A stretch of 64,000 nucleotides of DNA from CAXNKH01 sp049296795 (GTDB lineage: Bacteria > Pseudomonadota > Gammaproteobacteria > Burkholderiales > Burkholderiaceae_C), in the NCBI GenBank assembly GCA_049296795.1, contig JBAQTC010000007.1:124001-188000 (forward strand), read 5' to 3'. The position numbers were made by a program, and so were the translations under genes. Shown here piece by piece: positions 16,132-24,854 of this stretch. How positions within the stretch are numbered: the stretch's first letter is position 1; each line of letters opens with the position of its first letter. The notes beneath the pieces are model-generated. The model was given only the letters and a program-made list of their open reading frames with translations. It searched no databases and was not told the origin of the DNA.

Positions 16132-16896
16132 TTAGCTTTTGGCGGAGGCAGGTGGCAGTGCTGCGGATTGATGTGGCACGCTCTGGCCGTTGGCGACTTG
16201 TTGCAAGCGGGCATATTCGGCCAAGACTTTGGCCACGTAGCCACCATCGTCTTCAATGTGGGCAGCGCCTACATAAAAACGCAGGCCACCTTCGATCGAT
16301 CCGGCTTGTTTGATGCAGTCTTGCAGCACTTTGGCGCCGACCCGCAAGTTACTCAAAGGGTCAAAAGCGGCAAATTTTCCACCAAAGTAGTCGTATTTAT
16401 CGCTGTGGATCTTGGTCATGACTTGCATCAAACCCTGGGCTCCGACCGCGCTTTGGGCAAAGGGGTTGAAGCCGGATTCAACCGCCATCACGGCCAGAAT
16501 CAGGGTCGGATCCAGTTTGGTACGGGAACCAATTTCATAGGCTTCGGCCACCAGCGCACTGAGGGGTTCAGGCGCTACGCGGTATTTTTTGCTCAACCAA
16601 AAGGCCAGGGTGGCCTGCCGTTTGGGCAGGTCGGTTGGATTGACCGCAGTCGCGCGATCAATCGCATCGGTGTTGACTTCGATGCCCAGCACCGAAATTT
16701 GGCGGGTTTTAAGCCAACCCATGAGTTGCAGTTCACCTGCTTGGCGCAGATCGGGCTGCGCAGTCAGCGTAATCACGGCAAACATCAAGATCAAGCCCAG
16801 CAGGGCAAAACCGTTATGGGTAATTTCAAAAAAGCCATCGGCAATATCGGATGCGAAAGTTCGCACGCCGAGGCTCAAGTTATCAGACGCTGTCAT
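16132..16896 (-). CDS. Membrane-anchored SLT-type lytic transglycosylase
   Basis: 254 residues. An N-terminal hydrophobic segment at about residues 30-47 (ALLGLILMFAVITLTAQ) anchors the protein. The C-terminal half is a transglycosylase SLT domain: VAEAYEIGSRTKLDPTLILAVMAVESGFNP with the catalytic Glu in the ES motif, then AQGLMQV and a late FYVGAAHIEDDGGYVAKVL segment. Start ATG 16896 has a GAGG ribosome site 8 nt upstream. Acts on peptidoglycan in the periplasm. Confidence 0.87.
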   Translation of the reverse strand: MTASDNLSLGVRTFASDIADGFFEITHNGFALLGLILMFAVITLTAQPDLRQAGELQLMGWLKTRQISVLGIEVNTDAIDRATAVNPTDLPKRQATLAFWLSKKYRVAPEPLSALVAEAYEIGSRTKLDPTLILAVMAVESGFNPFAQSAVGAQGLMQVMTKIHSDKYDYFGGKFAAFDPLSNLRVGAKVLQDCIKQAGSIEGGLRFYVGAAHIEDDGGYVAKVLAEYARLQQVANGQSVPHQSAALPPASAKS

Positions 16897-17210
16897 AGCA
16901 TGTCCTCTTCTCGCGTGGTGTCGCCAGGTTGAGACTGTTTCCAGTGCAACCGGCTTGTGCCACGTCTGGGTTGGTACGCCATTCATGTCCTGCTGGGCCA
17001 GCTCGGCACTCGGCAGGCGTTGAATTCGCCGCTATGCGGCAGAGGGCTCGTGTTGTCCTTGAAGTTTTCAAGAACCGGCGGATTTTAAGTTCGATATTAT
17101 ATCAAGTCAAGAATAAAGAACGACTTCTATATTCCATATAAAAGGTGGCTTGCGCCTTCAAAGCACCATCACGGCTTAATCGTAATTGGATTGTTGATTG
17201 GAATTTAATT

Positions 17211-17239
17211 TTGATTGGAACGCTGAAACCTGATATTCT
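17211..17239 (+). promoter_or_regulatory. Sigma-70-type promoter for a candidate small RNA
   Basis: TTGATT (17211-17216) and TATTCT (17234-17239) are separated by 17 bp in an AT-rich stretch, giving a predicted transcript start near 17245. No coding frame follows; a structured segment and terminator do. Confidence 0.6.
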
Positions 17240-17244
17240 CTAAA

Positions 17245-17450
17245 TGCCTGTGTGAACAGGCGCTCTGTCACAAGTAGGGAGTCGCTACCTCAGGGTAAGC
17301 AAGACGAACGAACCTGGCACTCCTAGGGATCAATCTATTGATCCCTGCGCAATGCGGGACTTAACTCTCCCCACTGCGATCTGAGACGGCAAAGACCTTG
17401 TGTCAGCCGTCAAGCCCGGAGCGGTTGGTTAGGCCAATCGACCGGGCTTT
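17245..17450 (+). ncRNA. Candidate structured small RNA, family not identified
   Basis: About 205 nt between a good promoter and a clear terminator, without a convincing reading frame. Visible pairings: a 5' hairpin GCCTG-TGTGAA-CAGGC (17246-17261); a long-range closing stem CTGTCACAAG (17265-17274) with CTTGTGTCAG (17397-17406); a strong internal hairpin GGGATCAA-TCTA-TTGATCCC (17327-17346); GACGGC (17385-17390) with GCCGTC (17406-17411) as an alternative partner of the 3' side. A 6S-like RNA is conceivable from length and position as a lone gene, but I do not recognise a 6S signature and leave the family open. The whole 16897-17527 gap otherwise holds only AT-rich leader sequence. Confidence 0.5.
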
Positions 17451-17454
17451 CTTC
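17411..17454 (+). terminator. Rho-independent terminator of the small RNA
   Basis: CAAGCCCGG pairs with CCGGGCTTT around a loop that itself contains GGTTGG/CCAATC, followed by a T-rich tail. A stem of 8-9 GC-rich pairs makes it strong. Confidence 0.75.
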
Positions 17455-17527
17455 ATTTTCACCGGTGCAACTCAGAGTTGTTTGCAAAATCCGGCGAAAA
17501 TAGCGGTTTTTCAAAGAAACCATTGAC

Positions 17528-20140
17528 GTGACGCAAGCCTCCTCTAGACCCCATGACACGCAAGCCTTGGACGCCCTGACCGGTGGGGCTTTTTCGGCGC
17601 CGACTTCAGGCGAGCGCACCTCACGGGTGCGCGACTGGTTGGCCAGCAACCCGAGCCAGGAGCAAATGCAGGAGGTCTTCAAGGAGTTGAGCGCTCGCGA
17701 CAAGGGGGCGGCCAAACTCTTGCGTGAAAAACTCGACGAGATTAAGCGCAGCAAAGGGCAAGAGGCGATCGCTTTGGAATGGACAAACAAGGCGCAAGCC
17801 CTGCTGGATGGCGCCAAGCTCAATATTGCGGACGCACTGGCCTGGCAACGTGATGCAGCCAAAGCAGGTGCGCCCTTGAGCAAAGAGCCTTTGGCTGCGC
17901 TCAAGGGCCTGCTGGCGCAACGGGTCAAGGGCATCGAAGATTTGCAGCATCGGGTCCAGGTACAGCGTGAAGCTGCGGTGTTGTTGGCACAGCGGATCGA
18001 GGTGTTGTCGACCAAATCATGGCGCGATGCGCAAGCGGTCATGCAGTCGATACAACAGGACGTTGCGCATTGGCAAACCCAGGCCAACGACATTGTGGGC
18101 GATGGCAACTGGTCTAGCGTTGACTTGAAGTTTGTTCCCTTGCTGGACGCTTCGCGCAACCAGTTGGTGTTGGTGTGGGAAGCCTTTAGCAGTGCTTTGC
18201 AGCAAACCTTGGCGGCTTCTGAGAATCCGGCTGAGGCTTTGCCACCGGTACCGGTTTGGGCCGACGAATTGCGCTTGGCTAGGGGTCTGCCCTTGACCCC
18301 GAGTCCAAGCCCAGCACCATCCAAGGTGGATCCCGAACTCAGGGAGCGAGCGACTCAAGTGGTCAGCGAGGTACTGCGCACTCTCGAGCAGGAAATTTCT
18401 GAGGGCCACGGCAAAGCCAGTGCCGGTGCGGCGAACGCGCTACGCAACGCCTTGAAAGAGTTTGGCGCCCTGATAGAGGGCAAGCTCGATAAGCAGGCGC
18501 ATGCAGCGCTGGCAGCAGCCGGTGAACTCGAAGGCTGGCAACGCTGGCGAGCCGATCAGCTGCGCGAGGAGCTGGTGCTAAAAGCCGAAGCCCTGTTGCA
18601 ACGCCCCGAAGGCCAAGCCCTGGGGGGACGCAAGATGCAAGACAGCTTGCGGACTTTGCGTGAACAATGGAAACAGATCGACAAAGGCGGTGTCGCCAAC
18701 CACGGACTTTGGAAGCGTTTTGACGATGCTTGCAACGCCGCCTACAAAGTGGTTGCTGCCTGGTTGGACAAGGTGAAAACCGAGGCGGTGGAACACCGGC
18801 TCCAGCGTCTGGCCATGATTGAAGAGGTCAAGGCCTGGGCTGCGGCTAACACCACGGCTTTGGACGATGACTGGAAAGGCTTTAACCGGATCTTGCACCA
18901 GTTCTCTGAACGTTGGCGTGAAGCCGGGCACCTCAGCGAAAAAGCTTTTGCCGAGTTGCAGCCCTTGTGGCAGGACGCCATGGCGCAAGCCGCCGGACCA
19001 CTGGAGGCTTTGCAACAGCGCAGTCTGGCGCTGCGTCAGACCATGATTGAAGAGTCGGCTCAACTCGGTGCGATGTCTGTGTTGCGAATCGATGCCGTCA
19101 AGGCTTTGCAGACGCGCTGGCAGGCCGAAGCGCATGCAGTTCCGCTGGAGCGCCGGCTTGAGCAAAAACTCTGGGATGCATTTCGCAAACCGATTGACCA
19201 AGCTTTTGATCGAAAAACAGCAGAGCGCGAGAAAGCTACAGCCGATTTGAGCGAACGGGACCGCCTGGTGCTGGAGGCCTCCAAAGCCTTGGAGGTGGCC
19301 AACGCCACGGGCGATGCAGCTCAGATTCGTCATGCCATGAATGCGTTGGATGCTGCCTTGCGCGGTCAAGCCCAAGCCCAGGTGGTGGCGCAAGCTGCGG
19401 TTGAAGCGGCTGTTGAGGCATCGGTTCAACTTGAAGGGGTGGCTGTGGCGGATGTCGAAGCGGTTGCGGTGGTCGCGCCCAAAGCACCACCCAAGCCCGT
19501 GATTGCCATGCGGGGTGATGATCGGCCAGGGATGAAAAAGACCGAGCCGGTGGTCCCAGGCCGGGGCGGTAAATTTGGTGATCGACGTGATGAGCGCAGC
19601 CGGCGTGACTCGCGCGACACCCATTCGACGCAGCGCGGTGCTGAGCGCGTGCCACTTGAGCGAGCGGCCTGGCAAGAGGCACCACGCCTGGGTGACGTGG
19701 CGTTCCGAGCCCAGCGTGAAGCGCTCGAACATGCCCAGCTGGCATTGAAGAAGCTCGAAGCACAGGCCCATGGCGAAGCCTTGACCCAGTTACTGGGCGC
19801 TTGGGAAAAACGGGATGCTTCACTGATGCCTACTGCGCAAGAGTTTGACAACCGCATTGCCCGCACCGCGAGCAGCAGCTGGGGTCAGGCGTTGAGCAGC
19901 GCGGCTGGGGCGCAGGCGGGTGAAGCTTTGTTACGGCTTGAAATGGCCTCGGAGCTGCCAACACCGGCCGAGCTTTTGAACGATCGCCGGGCCTTGCAGC
20001 TGCAAATGCTGACACGGCGCAACGATCCGTCACCTGCCCAGACCTGGACCCAGGACGTGGCCAAGGTTTTGGCCAGCGAATTCGAGGCGCGCTCCGAGCG
20101 GCGTCTTAAAAACGTGTTGCGGGTTTTGCTCAAGCGCTGA
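17528..20140 (+). CDS. DUF349 domain protein
   Basis: 870-residue, highly charged, helical protein of unknown molecular function found widely in Burkholderiales. It carries several DUF349-type repeats of Trp-containing helices, such as LREQWKQIDKGGVANHGLW, FSERWREAGHLSEKAF and LQTRWQAEAHAVPLERRLEQ, spread over residues about 300-570. A low-complexity Ala/Val-rich linker and an Arg/Asp-rich segment at about residues 620-710 precede a C-terminal helical region. No signal peptide. GTG start at 17528. A 397-residue antisense frame across it is a composition artefact. Confidence 0.8.
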   Translation: MTQASSRPHDTQALDALTGGAFSAPTSGERTSRVRDWLASNPSQEQMQEVFKELSARDKGAAKLLREKLDEIKRSKGQEAIALEWTNKAQALLDGAKLNIADALAWQRDAAKAGAPLSKEPLAALKGLLAQRVKGIEDLQHRVQVQREAAVLLAQRIEVLSTKSWRDAQAVMQSIQQDVAHWQTQANDIVGDGNWSSVDLKFVPLLDASRNQLVLVWEAFSSALQQTLAASENPAEALPPVPVWADELRLARGLPLTPSPSPAPSKVDPELRERATQVVSEVLRTLEQEISEGHGKASAGAANALRNALKEFGALIEGKLDKQAHAALAAAGELEGWQRWRADQLREELVLKAEALLQRPEGQALGGRKMQDSLRTLREQWKQIDKGGVANHGLWKRFDDACNAAYKVVAAWLDKVKTEAVEHRLQRLAMIEEVKAWAAANTTALDDDWKGFNRILHQFSERWREAGHLSEKAFAELQPLWQDAMAQAAGPLEALQQRSLALRQTMIEESAQLGAMSVLRIDAVKALQTRWQAEAHAVPLERRLEQKLWDAFRKPIDQAFDRKTAEREKATADLSERDRLVLEASKALEVANATGDAAQIRHAMNALDAALRGQAQAQVVAQAAVEAAVEASVQLEGVAVADVEAVAVVAPKAPPKPVIAMRGDDRPGMKKTEPVVPGRGGKFGDRRDERSRRDSRDTHSTQRGAERVPLERAAWQEAPRLGDVAFRAQREALEHAQLALKKLEAQAHGEALTQLLGAWEKRDASLMPTAQEFDNRIARTASSSWGQALSSAAGAQAGEALLRLEMASELPTPAELLNDRRALQLQMLTRRNDPSPAQTWTQDVAKVLASEFEARSERRLKNVLRVLLKR

Positions 20141-20150
20141 GAGCGCTTTC
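20132..20150. terminator. Possible bidirectional terminator between convergent genes
   Basis: AAGCGCT-GAG-AGCGCTT hairpin spans the stop codon of the DUF349 gene and the 11-bp gap to the convergent lpxH. The T-tract is short, so it may be weak. Confidence 0.35.
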
Positions 20151-20151
20151 A

Positions 20152-20952
20152 TCACGCAAGATGGGCTGAAATGCGTTGCGGGACGATGGCCATATGCGGC
20201 GAAGCAGGATTCAAACTCAGTCGCAGCAGTTCATGACGTGGTGGAGTGACACGGGCATCCCAGTCGCTCAACACGCTGCGGCGCAAGCCGACGCCCAGCT
20301 GATGGTCGGCTGGTTGGTGGGTGTGACCATGAATCAAGTGCGGGCTGCCGGCTTTTTCAAGCCAGCGGATGGCCTCATCGGCATCGACGTCAGCGTAGGA
20401 CCGGGCCTCGCGTTTTCGGGCTTCGCTTTGTTGACGTAAATCCAGCGCAATCGACAGTCGCTGGCTCAGCGGTTTACTCAGAAATTCCTGTTGCCAAGCG
20501 CGGCTGCGAACTTGCGCGCGAAACAAGAGGTAGTCATGGTCGGCTAAGCAAAGCTCGTCGCCATGGGACAGCAACCAGCGTTGACCCGAAAAATTCAGCA
20601 CGGTCGGATCATGCAGCAAGGTGATACCGCAGGCCTGGGCGAAATCATCGCCCAGCAAAAAATCACGGTTGCCATGCATGAAAAAGACGGCGCAGTGCTG
20701 CGCCTTGGCCCGCAGCGTTTGTAAGCAGCGGTGCTCAAAAGAGGAAGGAGTGGCGCAATCGTCACCGATCCAGACCTCAAACAGGTCGCCCAGAATGAAA
20801 ATCGCATCGGCGCGGGTTTGCGCCATATAGCGCTGCCAGACTGCCAGTGTCTCGGTTTCGCTGGCCTGCAGGTGCAGGTCGGACAGGAAATCGACTGTTC
20901 GCCAAGCGGCAGGCGCTGTTAGCTCCGCTGTTCGGGCGACAGTCGATGCCAC
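20152..20952 (-). CDS. lpxH: UDP-2,3-diacylglucosamine diphosphatase
   Basis: Hydrolyses UDP-2,3-diacylglucosamine to lipid X in lipid A synthesis at the inner membrane face. Calcineurin-like metallophosphatase motifs are all present: FLSDLHLQ, GDLFEVWIGDD, HGNRDFLLG, LSHGDE and HGHTHQPA. 266 residues, slightly longer than E. coli LpxH owing to an N-terminal extension of about 18 residues. Downstream of two cyclophilin genes with a 5-bp gap, so probably cotranscribed with them. Confidence 0.95.
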   Translation of the reverse strand: MASTVARTAELTAPAAWRTVDFLSDLHLQASETETLAVWQRYMAQTRADAIFILGDLFEVWIGDDCATPSSFEHRCLQTLRAKAQHCAVFFMHGNRDFLLGDDFAQACGITLLHDPTVLNFSGQRWLLSHGDELCLADHDYLLFRAQVRSRAWQQEFLSKPLSQRLSIALDLRQQSEARKREARSYADVDADEAIRWLEKAGSPHLIHGHTHQPADHQLGVGLRRSVLSDWDARVTPPRHELLRLSLNPASPHMAIVPQRISAHLA

Positions 20953-20957
20953 TGGGT

Positions 20958-21464
20958 TTAAAGCGCGACGGCTTTCTCAATCACCACGTCTTCGCGGGGC
21001 ACGTCGCCGTGACCGCCTTTGTTGCCGGTGGCGACGGCCTTGATTTTGTCCACCACCTCGGTGCCGGCGATGACTTTGCCAAACACGGCATAACCCCAAC
21101 CCTGGGCGCTGATGGCCGTGTGGTTCAGGAAACCGTTGTCGGCCACGTTAATGAAGAATTGAGCCGTGGCCGAATGCGGGTCACTGGTGCGCGCCATAGC
21201 CACGCTGTAGTTGTTGTTCTTCAGACCGTTGTTGGCTTCGTTGCTGATGGGTTCATCGCAGCCTTTTTGTTTCATGCCGGGTTCGAAACCGCCACCTTGC
21301 ACCATGAAGCCGGGAATCACGCGGTGAAAAATGGTGTTGTTGTAATGGCCTTTGTTGACGTAGCTCAAAAAGTTAGCCGCAGACTTGGGGGCCTTGTCCT
21401 GGTCGAGTTCAAGGGTAATGACACCGTAACCGGTGATGTGGAGTTCGACTTGGGGATTGCTCAT
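20958..21464 (-). CDS. ppiB: Cytoplasmic cyclophilin-type peptidyl-prolyl isomerase
   Basis: 168 residues without signal peptide, PpiB type. Catalytic region FHRVIPGFMVQGGGFEPGM, substrate site MARTSDPHSATAQFFINVADN and AVFGKVIAGTEVVDKI. It follows the exported paralogue by 3 nt. Confidence 0.95.
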   Translation of the reverse strand: MSNPQVELHITGYGVITLELDQDKAPKSAANFLSYVNKGHYNNTIFHRVIPGFMVQGGGFEPGMKQKGCDEPISNEANNGLKNNNYSVAMARTSDPHSATAQFFINVADNGFLNHTAISAQGWGYAVFGKVIAGTEVVDKIKAVATGNKGGHGDVPREDVVIEKAVAL

Positions 21465-21467
21465 AAT

Positions 21468-22142
21468 TTATTTCAACAGGTTGGCAGAGTGGATAAAAAC
21501 AGGGATTTTGGGAACGTCGCTGGTGAAAGGGCCGCCTTCACCAGTCGGTACGGATTTTATTTTGTTAATCACGTCCATGCCGACGATGACTTTCCCAAAC
21601 ACGGTGTAGCCAAACAACTGAGGTGCGTTGATCAGATTGGCGCGTGGCGTGTTGAGGTAGCTGCGGCCCTGGTATTCGAATTGGGGCACCGGATCGCCCG
21701 GCGGGATGACAGTCGGATTGAGAAAATCATTGTCCTTGACATTGATGAAGAACTGCGAACTGGCCGAATGCGGCTCACTGGTGCGGGCCATCGCCAGGGT
21801 TCCCACCGTGTTGCGGGGACCGCCTTTGGCCAGGGCTTCCTGACCTTCGTGGGCAATGGGGTCACGGGTTTTCTTCTGCTGGTATTTGGTATCAAAACCG
21901 CCACCTTGAACCATGAAATCGGCGATCACGCGGTGGAAAATGGTGCCGTCATAGTGTTTGTCTTTGACGTATTGCAAAAAGTTCGCCACCGTCTTGGGTG
22001 CTTTTTCAGGGTAGAGCTCAACCACAAAGTCACCGGCACTGGTGTTGAACTTGACTTTGGGAAGGTCTTGCGCAGCAGCTACGCCCACCAGAGCCAGACT
22101 GCAAAGCCAAGCCGTGGCCCAGCGTCGGTTTAATCTGGTCAT
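21468..22142 (-). CDS. ppiA: Periplasmic cyclophilin-type peptidyl-prolyl isomerase
   Basis: 224 residues with a signal peptide ending at about VGVAAAQD, so exported to the periplasm as a folding helper. Core motifs FHRVIADFMVQGGGFD and MARTSEPHSASSQFFINVKDN. An insertion of about 35 residues after the latter (PTVIPPGDPVPQFEYQGRSY region) distinguishes it from the cytoplasmic paralogue next door. Its start overlaps the TPR gene stop by 4 nt. Confidence 0.93.
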   Translation of the reverse strand: MTRLNRRWATAWLCSLALVGVAAAQDLPKVKFNTSAGDFVVELYPEKAPKTVANFLQYVKDKHYDGTIFHRVIADFMVQGGGFDTKYQQKKTRDPIAHEGQEALAKGGPRNTVGTLAMARTSEPHSASSQFFINVKDNDFLNPTVIPPGDPVPQFEYQGRSYLNTPRANLINAPQLFGYTVFGKVIVGMDVINKIKSVPTGEGGPFTSDVPKIPVFIHSANLLK

Positions 22143-22663
22143 TTTTTCTCTCCTGAATTCAGCAGTTCACGTAGCAACTGCAGTTTTGCAGGAAGCTTGG
22201 GGTTGGCTTGCAGTTCTTGGGCGCGCGCGTACGACTGGCTGGCCAGTTGGGCCAGGACATCGCCCAGATTCTCATGGGCGATGGCGTAGTTCGGGTTGGT
22301 TCGAATCGCCATTTCCAAAGCTGCGCGGGCTTGCTCGAATTGGTTTTTCTGGGCGTGCAAAGCGGCCAGGTTGTTGTAAGGCTCGGGCAACTCCGGATAG
22401 TCCTGAATCAGCGCGGTGAAAGTGTTCATGGCCTGCTCTGGCAGACCGCTGTCGGTTTGGATTACACCTTTGAGAAAGCGCATCTGGGGGTCGCGCGGCT
22501 TGTTTGCCAAATAGAGATCGGCCTGGTTCAGGGCCTGCTTGAATTGCTGGGAACGGATCAGTCGTTGAACTTCGGCGTACTCATCGGCCAGTACCGAGAA
22601 GCTTGGCAGAACCGATGCAAGCAAGAACAGGATGCGAAAAAAAGCGAAACGCGAGAGCTTCAT
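22139..22663 (-). CDS. Exported TPR-repeat protein
   Basis: 174 residues. A signal peptide of about 26 residues (FFRILFLLASVLPSFSVLADE) precedes three tetratricopeptide-like repeats: AEVQRLIRSQQFKQALNQADLYL, PEPYNNLAALHAQKNQFEQARAALEMAI and NYAIAHENLGDVLAQLASQSYARA, each visible as helical pairs. TPRs mediate protein contacts; partner unknown. Cotranscription with ppiA, via a 4-nt overlap, suggests a role in periplasmic assembly (inference). Divergent from cysS. Confidence 0.82.
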   Translation of the reverse strand: MKLSRFAFFRILFLLASVLPSFSVLADEYAEVQRLIRSQQFKQALNQADLYLANKPRDPQMRFLKGVIQTDSGLPEQAMNTFTALIQDYPELPEPYNNLAALHAQKNQFEQARAALEMAIRTNPNYAIAHENLGDVLAQLASQSYARAQELQANPKLPAKLQLLRELLNSGEKK

Positions 22664-22785
22664 AAAACCAGTGGGGTGGAGCAGGGGCTGCGTCTTCGGT
22701 CGGGGCTATATACTGCGCTGAATTGTAGCCCAGGGGTGTGATTGGATTCCCGATCCGCATTCGAAGCCGGGACAACACAAAGCTC

Positions 22786-24162
22786 ATGAGTTTACGAATT
22801 TACAACACGCTGTCGCGTGCTCTGGAACCTTTTTCACCGTTGGAGGCTGGCCACGTCCGTATGTATGTCTGCGGCATGACGGTCTACGACTTATGCCATT
22901 TGGGCCATGCCCGATCGATGGTCGCTTTCGATCTGGTGCAACGCTGGTTCAAGGCCAGTGGCTTGCGTGTCACTTACGTGCGCAACGTCACCGACATCGA
23001 CGACAAAATCATCAAGCGCGCGCTGGAGAATGGAGAAACCATTGGCGCGTTGACCGAGCGCATGGTCCAAGCCCTGCACCAAGACGCCGATGCGCTGGGG
23101 ATAGAGCGCCCCACGTTTGAGCCGCGCGCGACCGACTATGTACCCCAGATGTTGCGCCTGATTGACCAACTCGAGCAAAAAGGACTGGCTTACCGCTCGA
23201 GCAATGGCGATGTCAATTTTGCCGTGCGTAAGTTCGCCGGTTACGGCAAACTCAGTGGCAAATCGCCCGACGAGTTGCGCTCAGGCGAACGGGTCGCGGT
23301 GCAGGGGGGCAAGGAAGACCCACTGGATTTCGTACTTTGGAAAGCGGCCAAACCGAGCGAGCCCGTGCAGGCTAAATGGGACGGTGTTTATGGGCTGGGC
23401 CGACCGGGCTGGCATATTGAATGCTCGGCCATGAGTTGCGAGATGCTGGGCGAGAGTTTTGACATTCACGGTGGTGGCGCTGATCTACAGTTTCCCCACC
23501 ACGAAAATGAGATCGCTCAAAGTGAAGGTGCTTTTGGAAAACCACTGGCCCGGTTCTGGATGCACAACGGTTTTATCAATGTGGACAGCGAAAAAATGTC
23601 CAAAAGCCTGGGTAATTTTTTCACCATCCGAGAAGTACTTCAAGAATTTGATGCTGAGAGTGTCCGTTTCTTTATTGTTCGAACCCATTACCGCAGCCCT
23701 CTGAATTACAGCAACCTCCATTTGGAGGATGCACGGGCGTCGCTCAAACGCCTTTATACGGCGCTGGACTTGGTGCCAGCCCAAGAGGGCGCGCTGGACT
23801 GGGACCATCCTTATGCCAAGCGATTCAAGGCGGCGATGGATGAGGACTTTGGCACGCCAGAGGCGGTGGCGATTTTGTTCGAGTTGGCCACTGAGGTCAA
23901 CAAGACGCAATCGGGTGCGCTGGCCGGTCTGCTCAAGGGGCTGGGCGCTTGCCTGGGTTTACTCCAATCCCCGCCTAAGGGTTTTCTACAAGCGCGCGCA
24001 GGACTGGACGAGGGGATAATCCAAAGCTTGATTGAACAAAGAGCCATGGCCAAACGAGATAGAAACTTTGCCGAATCAGATCGCATCCGCAATGAGTTGT
24101 TGGCTCAAGGTATCGTTCTCAAGGATTCTGCGGCCGGCACCAGCTGGGAGGCAGCGACGTGA
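22786..24162 (+). CDS. cysS: Cysteinyl-tRNA synthetase
   Basis: Class I synthetase of 458 residues. Zinc ligand Cys in YVCGMTVYDLCHLGHAR, whose HLGHAR is the HIGH motif; second zinc region WHIECSAMS; GGGADLQFPHHENEIAQSE; KMSKS loop in DSEKMSKSLGN. ATG 22786 is preferred because the family begins MSLRIYNTLSR; the frame is open further upstream. Divergent from the TPR gene. Confidence 0.97.
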   Translation: MSLRIYNTLSRALEPFSPLEAGHVRMYVCGMTVYDLCHLGHARSMVAFDLVQRWFKASGLRVTYVRNVTDIDDKIIKRALENGETIGALTERMVQALHQDADALGIERPTFEPRATDYVPQMLRLIDQLEQKGLAYRSSNGDVNFAVRKFAGYGKLSGKSPDELRSGERVAVQGGKEDPLDFVLWKAAKPSEPVQAKWDGVYGLGRPGWHIECSAMSCEMLGESFDIHGGGADLQFPHHENEIAQSEGAFGKPLARFWMHNGFINVDSEKMSKSLGNFFTIREVLQEFDAESVRFFIVRTHYRSPLNYSNLHLEDARASLKRLYTALDLVPAQEGALDWDHPYAKRFKAAMDEDFGTPEAVAILFELATEVNKTQSGALAGLLKGLGACLGLLQSPPKGFLQARAGLDEGIIQSLIEQRAMAKRDRNFAESDRIRNELLAQGIVLKDSAAGTSWEAAT

Positions 24163-24788
24163 GTGAGTTGGCCATACCGCAGTACTGGGCTGAGGCCTGT
24201 AAACACCTGAGCAAAAAAGACCGGGTGATGAAGCGCTTGATTCCCCAGCTCGGCGAGGCTGGCCTGCAGGTCAGGGGCGATGCTTTTACTACCTTGGCGC
24301 GTAGCATCGTCGGCCAACAGATCTCGGTCAAAGCGGCGCAAACGGTGTGGGATCGCTTTGCGGTGTTGCCCAAAAAAATGACCCCTGCCAACGTGCTCAA
24401 ACTCAAAGTGGACGACATGCGCGCTGCCGGCTTGAGTGTGCGCAAAGTGGAATACTTGGTTGATTTGGCGCTCCATTTTGACAATGGAACTCTGAAAAGC
24501 AAGGACTGGTCCGAGCTAGACGATGAGGCCATCATTGCCCAACTGATAGCGATCAGAGGCATTGGGCGCTGGACGGCTGAGATGTTTTTGATATTTCACA
24601 TGCTGCGACCCAACGTTTTGCCACTGGACGATGTGGGCTTGATGAATGGCATTAGCAAGAACTATTTTTCCGGTGAGGATGTCAGCCGCAGCGAAGCGCG
24701 CGAAGTGGCTGCCAGCTGGGCGCCGTATTGCAGTGTGGCGACTTGGTATATTTGGCGCTCGCTCGATCCCCTGCCCGTGATCTATTGA
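24159..24788 (+). CDS. DNA-3-methyladenine glycosylase (AlkA-like, HhH-GPD)
   Basis: 209-residue base-excision repair glycosylase. Helix-hairpin-helix IAQLIAIRGIGRWTAEMFLIF and the Gly/Pro-rich loop with catalytic Asp in LPLDDVGLMNGI identify it; upstream ARSIVGQQISVKAAQTVWDRF is the HhH-GPD helical core. GTG start overlaps the cysS stop as GTGA. Cleaves alkylated purines; close family members differ in range, so substrate is not certain. Confidence 0.9.
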   Translation: MSELAIPQYWAEACKHLSKKDRVMKRLIPQLGEAGLQVRGDAFTTLARSIVGQQISVKAAQTVWDRFAVLPKKMTPANVLKLKVDDMRAAGLSVRKVEYLVDLALHFDNGTLKSKDWSELDDEAIIAQLIAIRGIGRWTAEMFLIFHMLRPNVLPLDDVGLMNGISKNYFSGEDVSRSEAREVAASWAPYCSVATWYIWRSLDPLPVIY

Positions 24789-24854
24789 CTTCCCGCCTAA
24801 GCGTGGGCCAAGAAAAGAACCAGCCCCGCCTTCCCATTACCTAGAGAGAAATTC

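Noticed and set aside
18578..19771. 397-residue frame antisense to the DUF349 gene
   Set aside because: Shadow of a long GC-rich gene with few stops on the other strand; no recognisable domain.
20847..22133. 428-residue frame antisense to lpxH and both cyclophilins
   Set aside because: The two cyclophilin genes on the opposite strand are certain; the antisense frame mirrors their repeated motifs.
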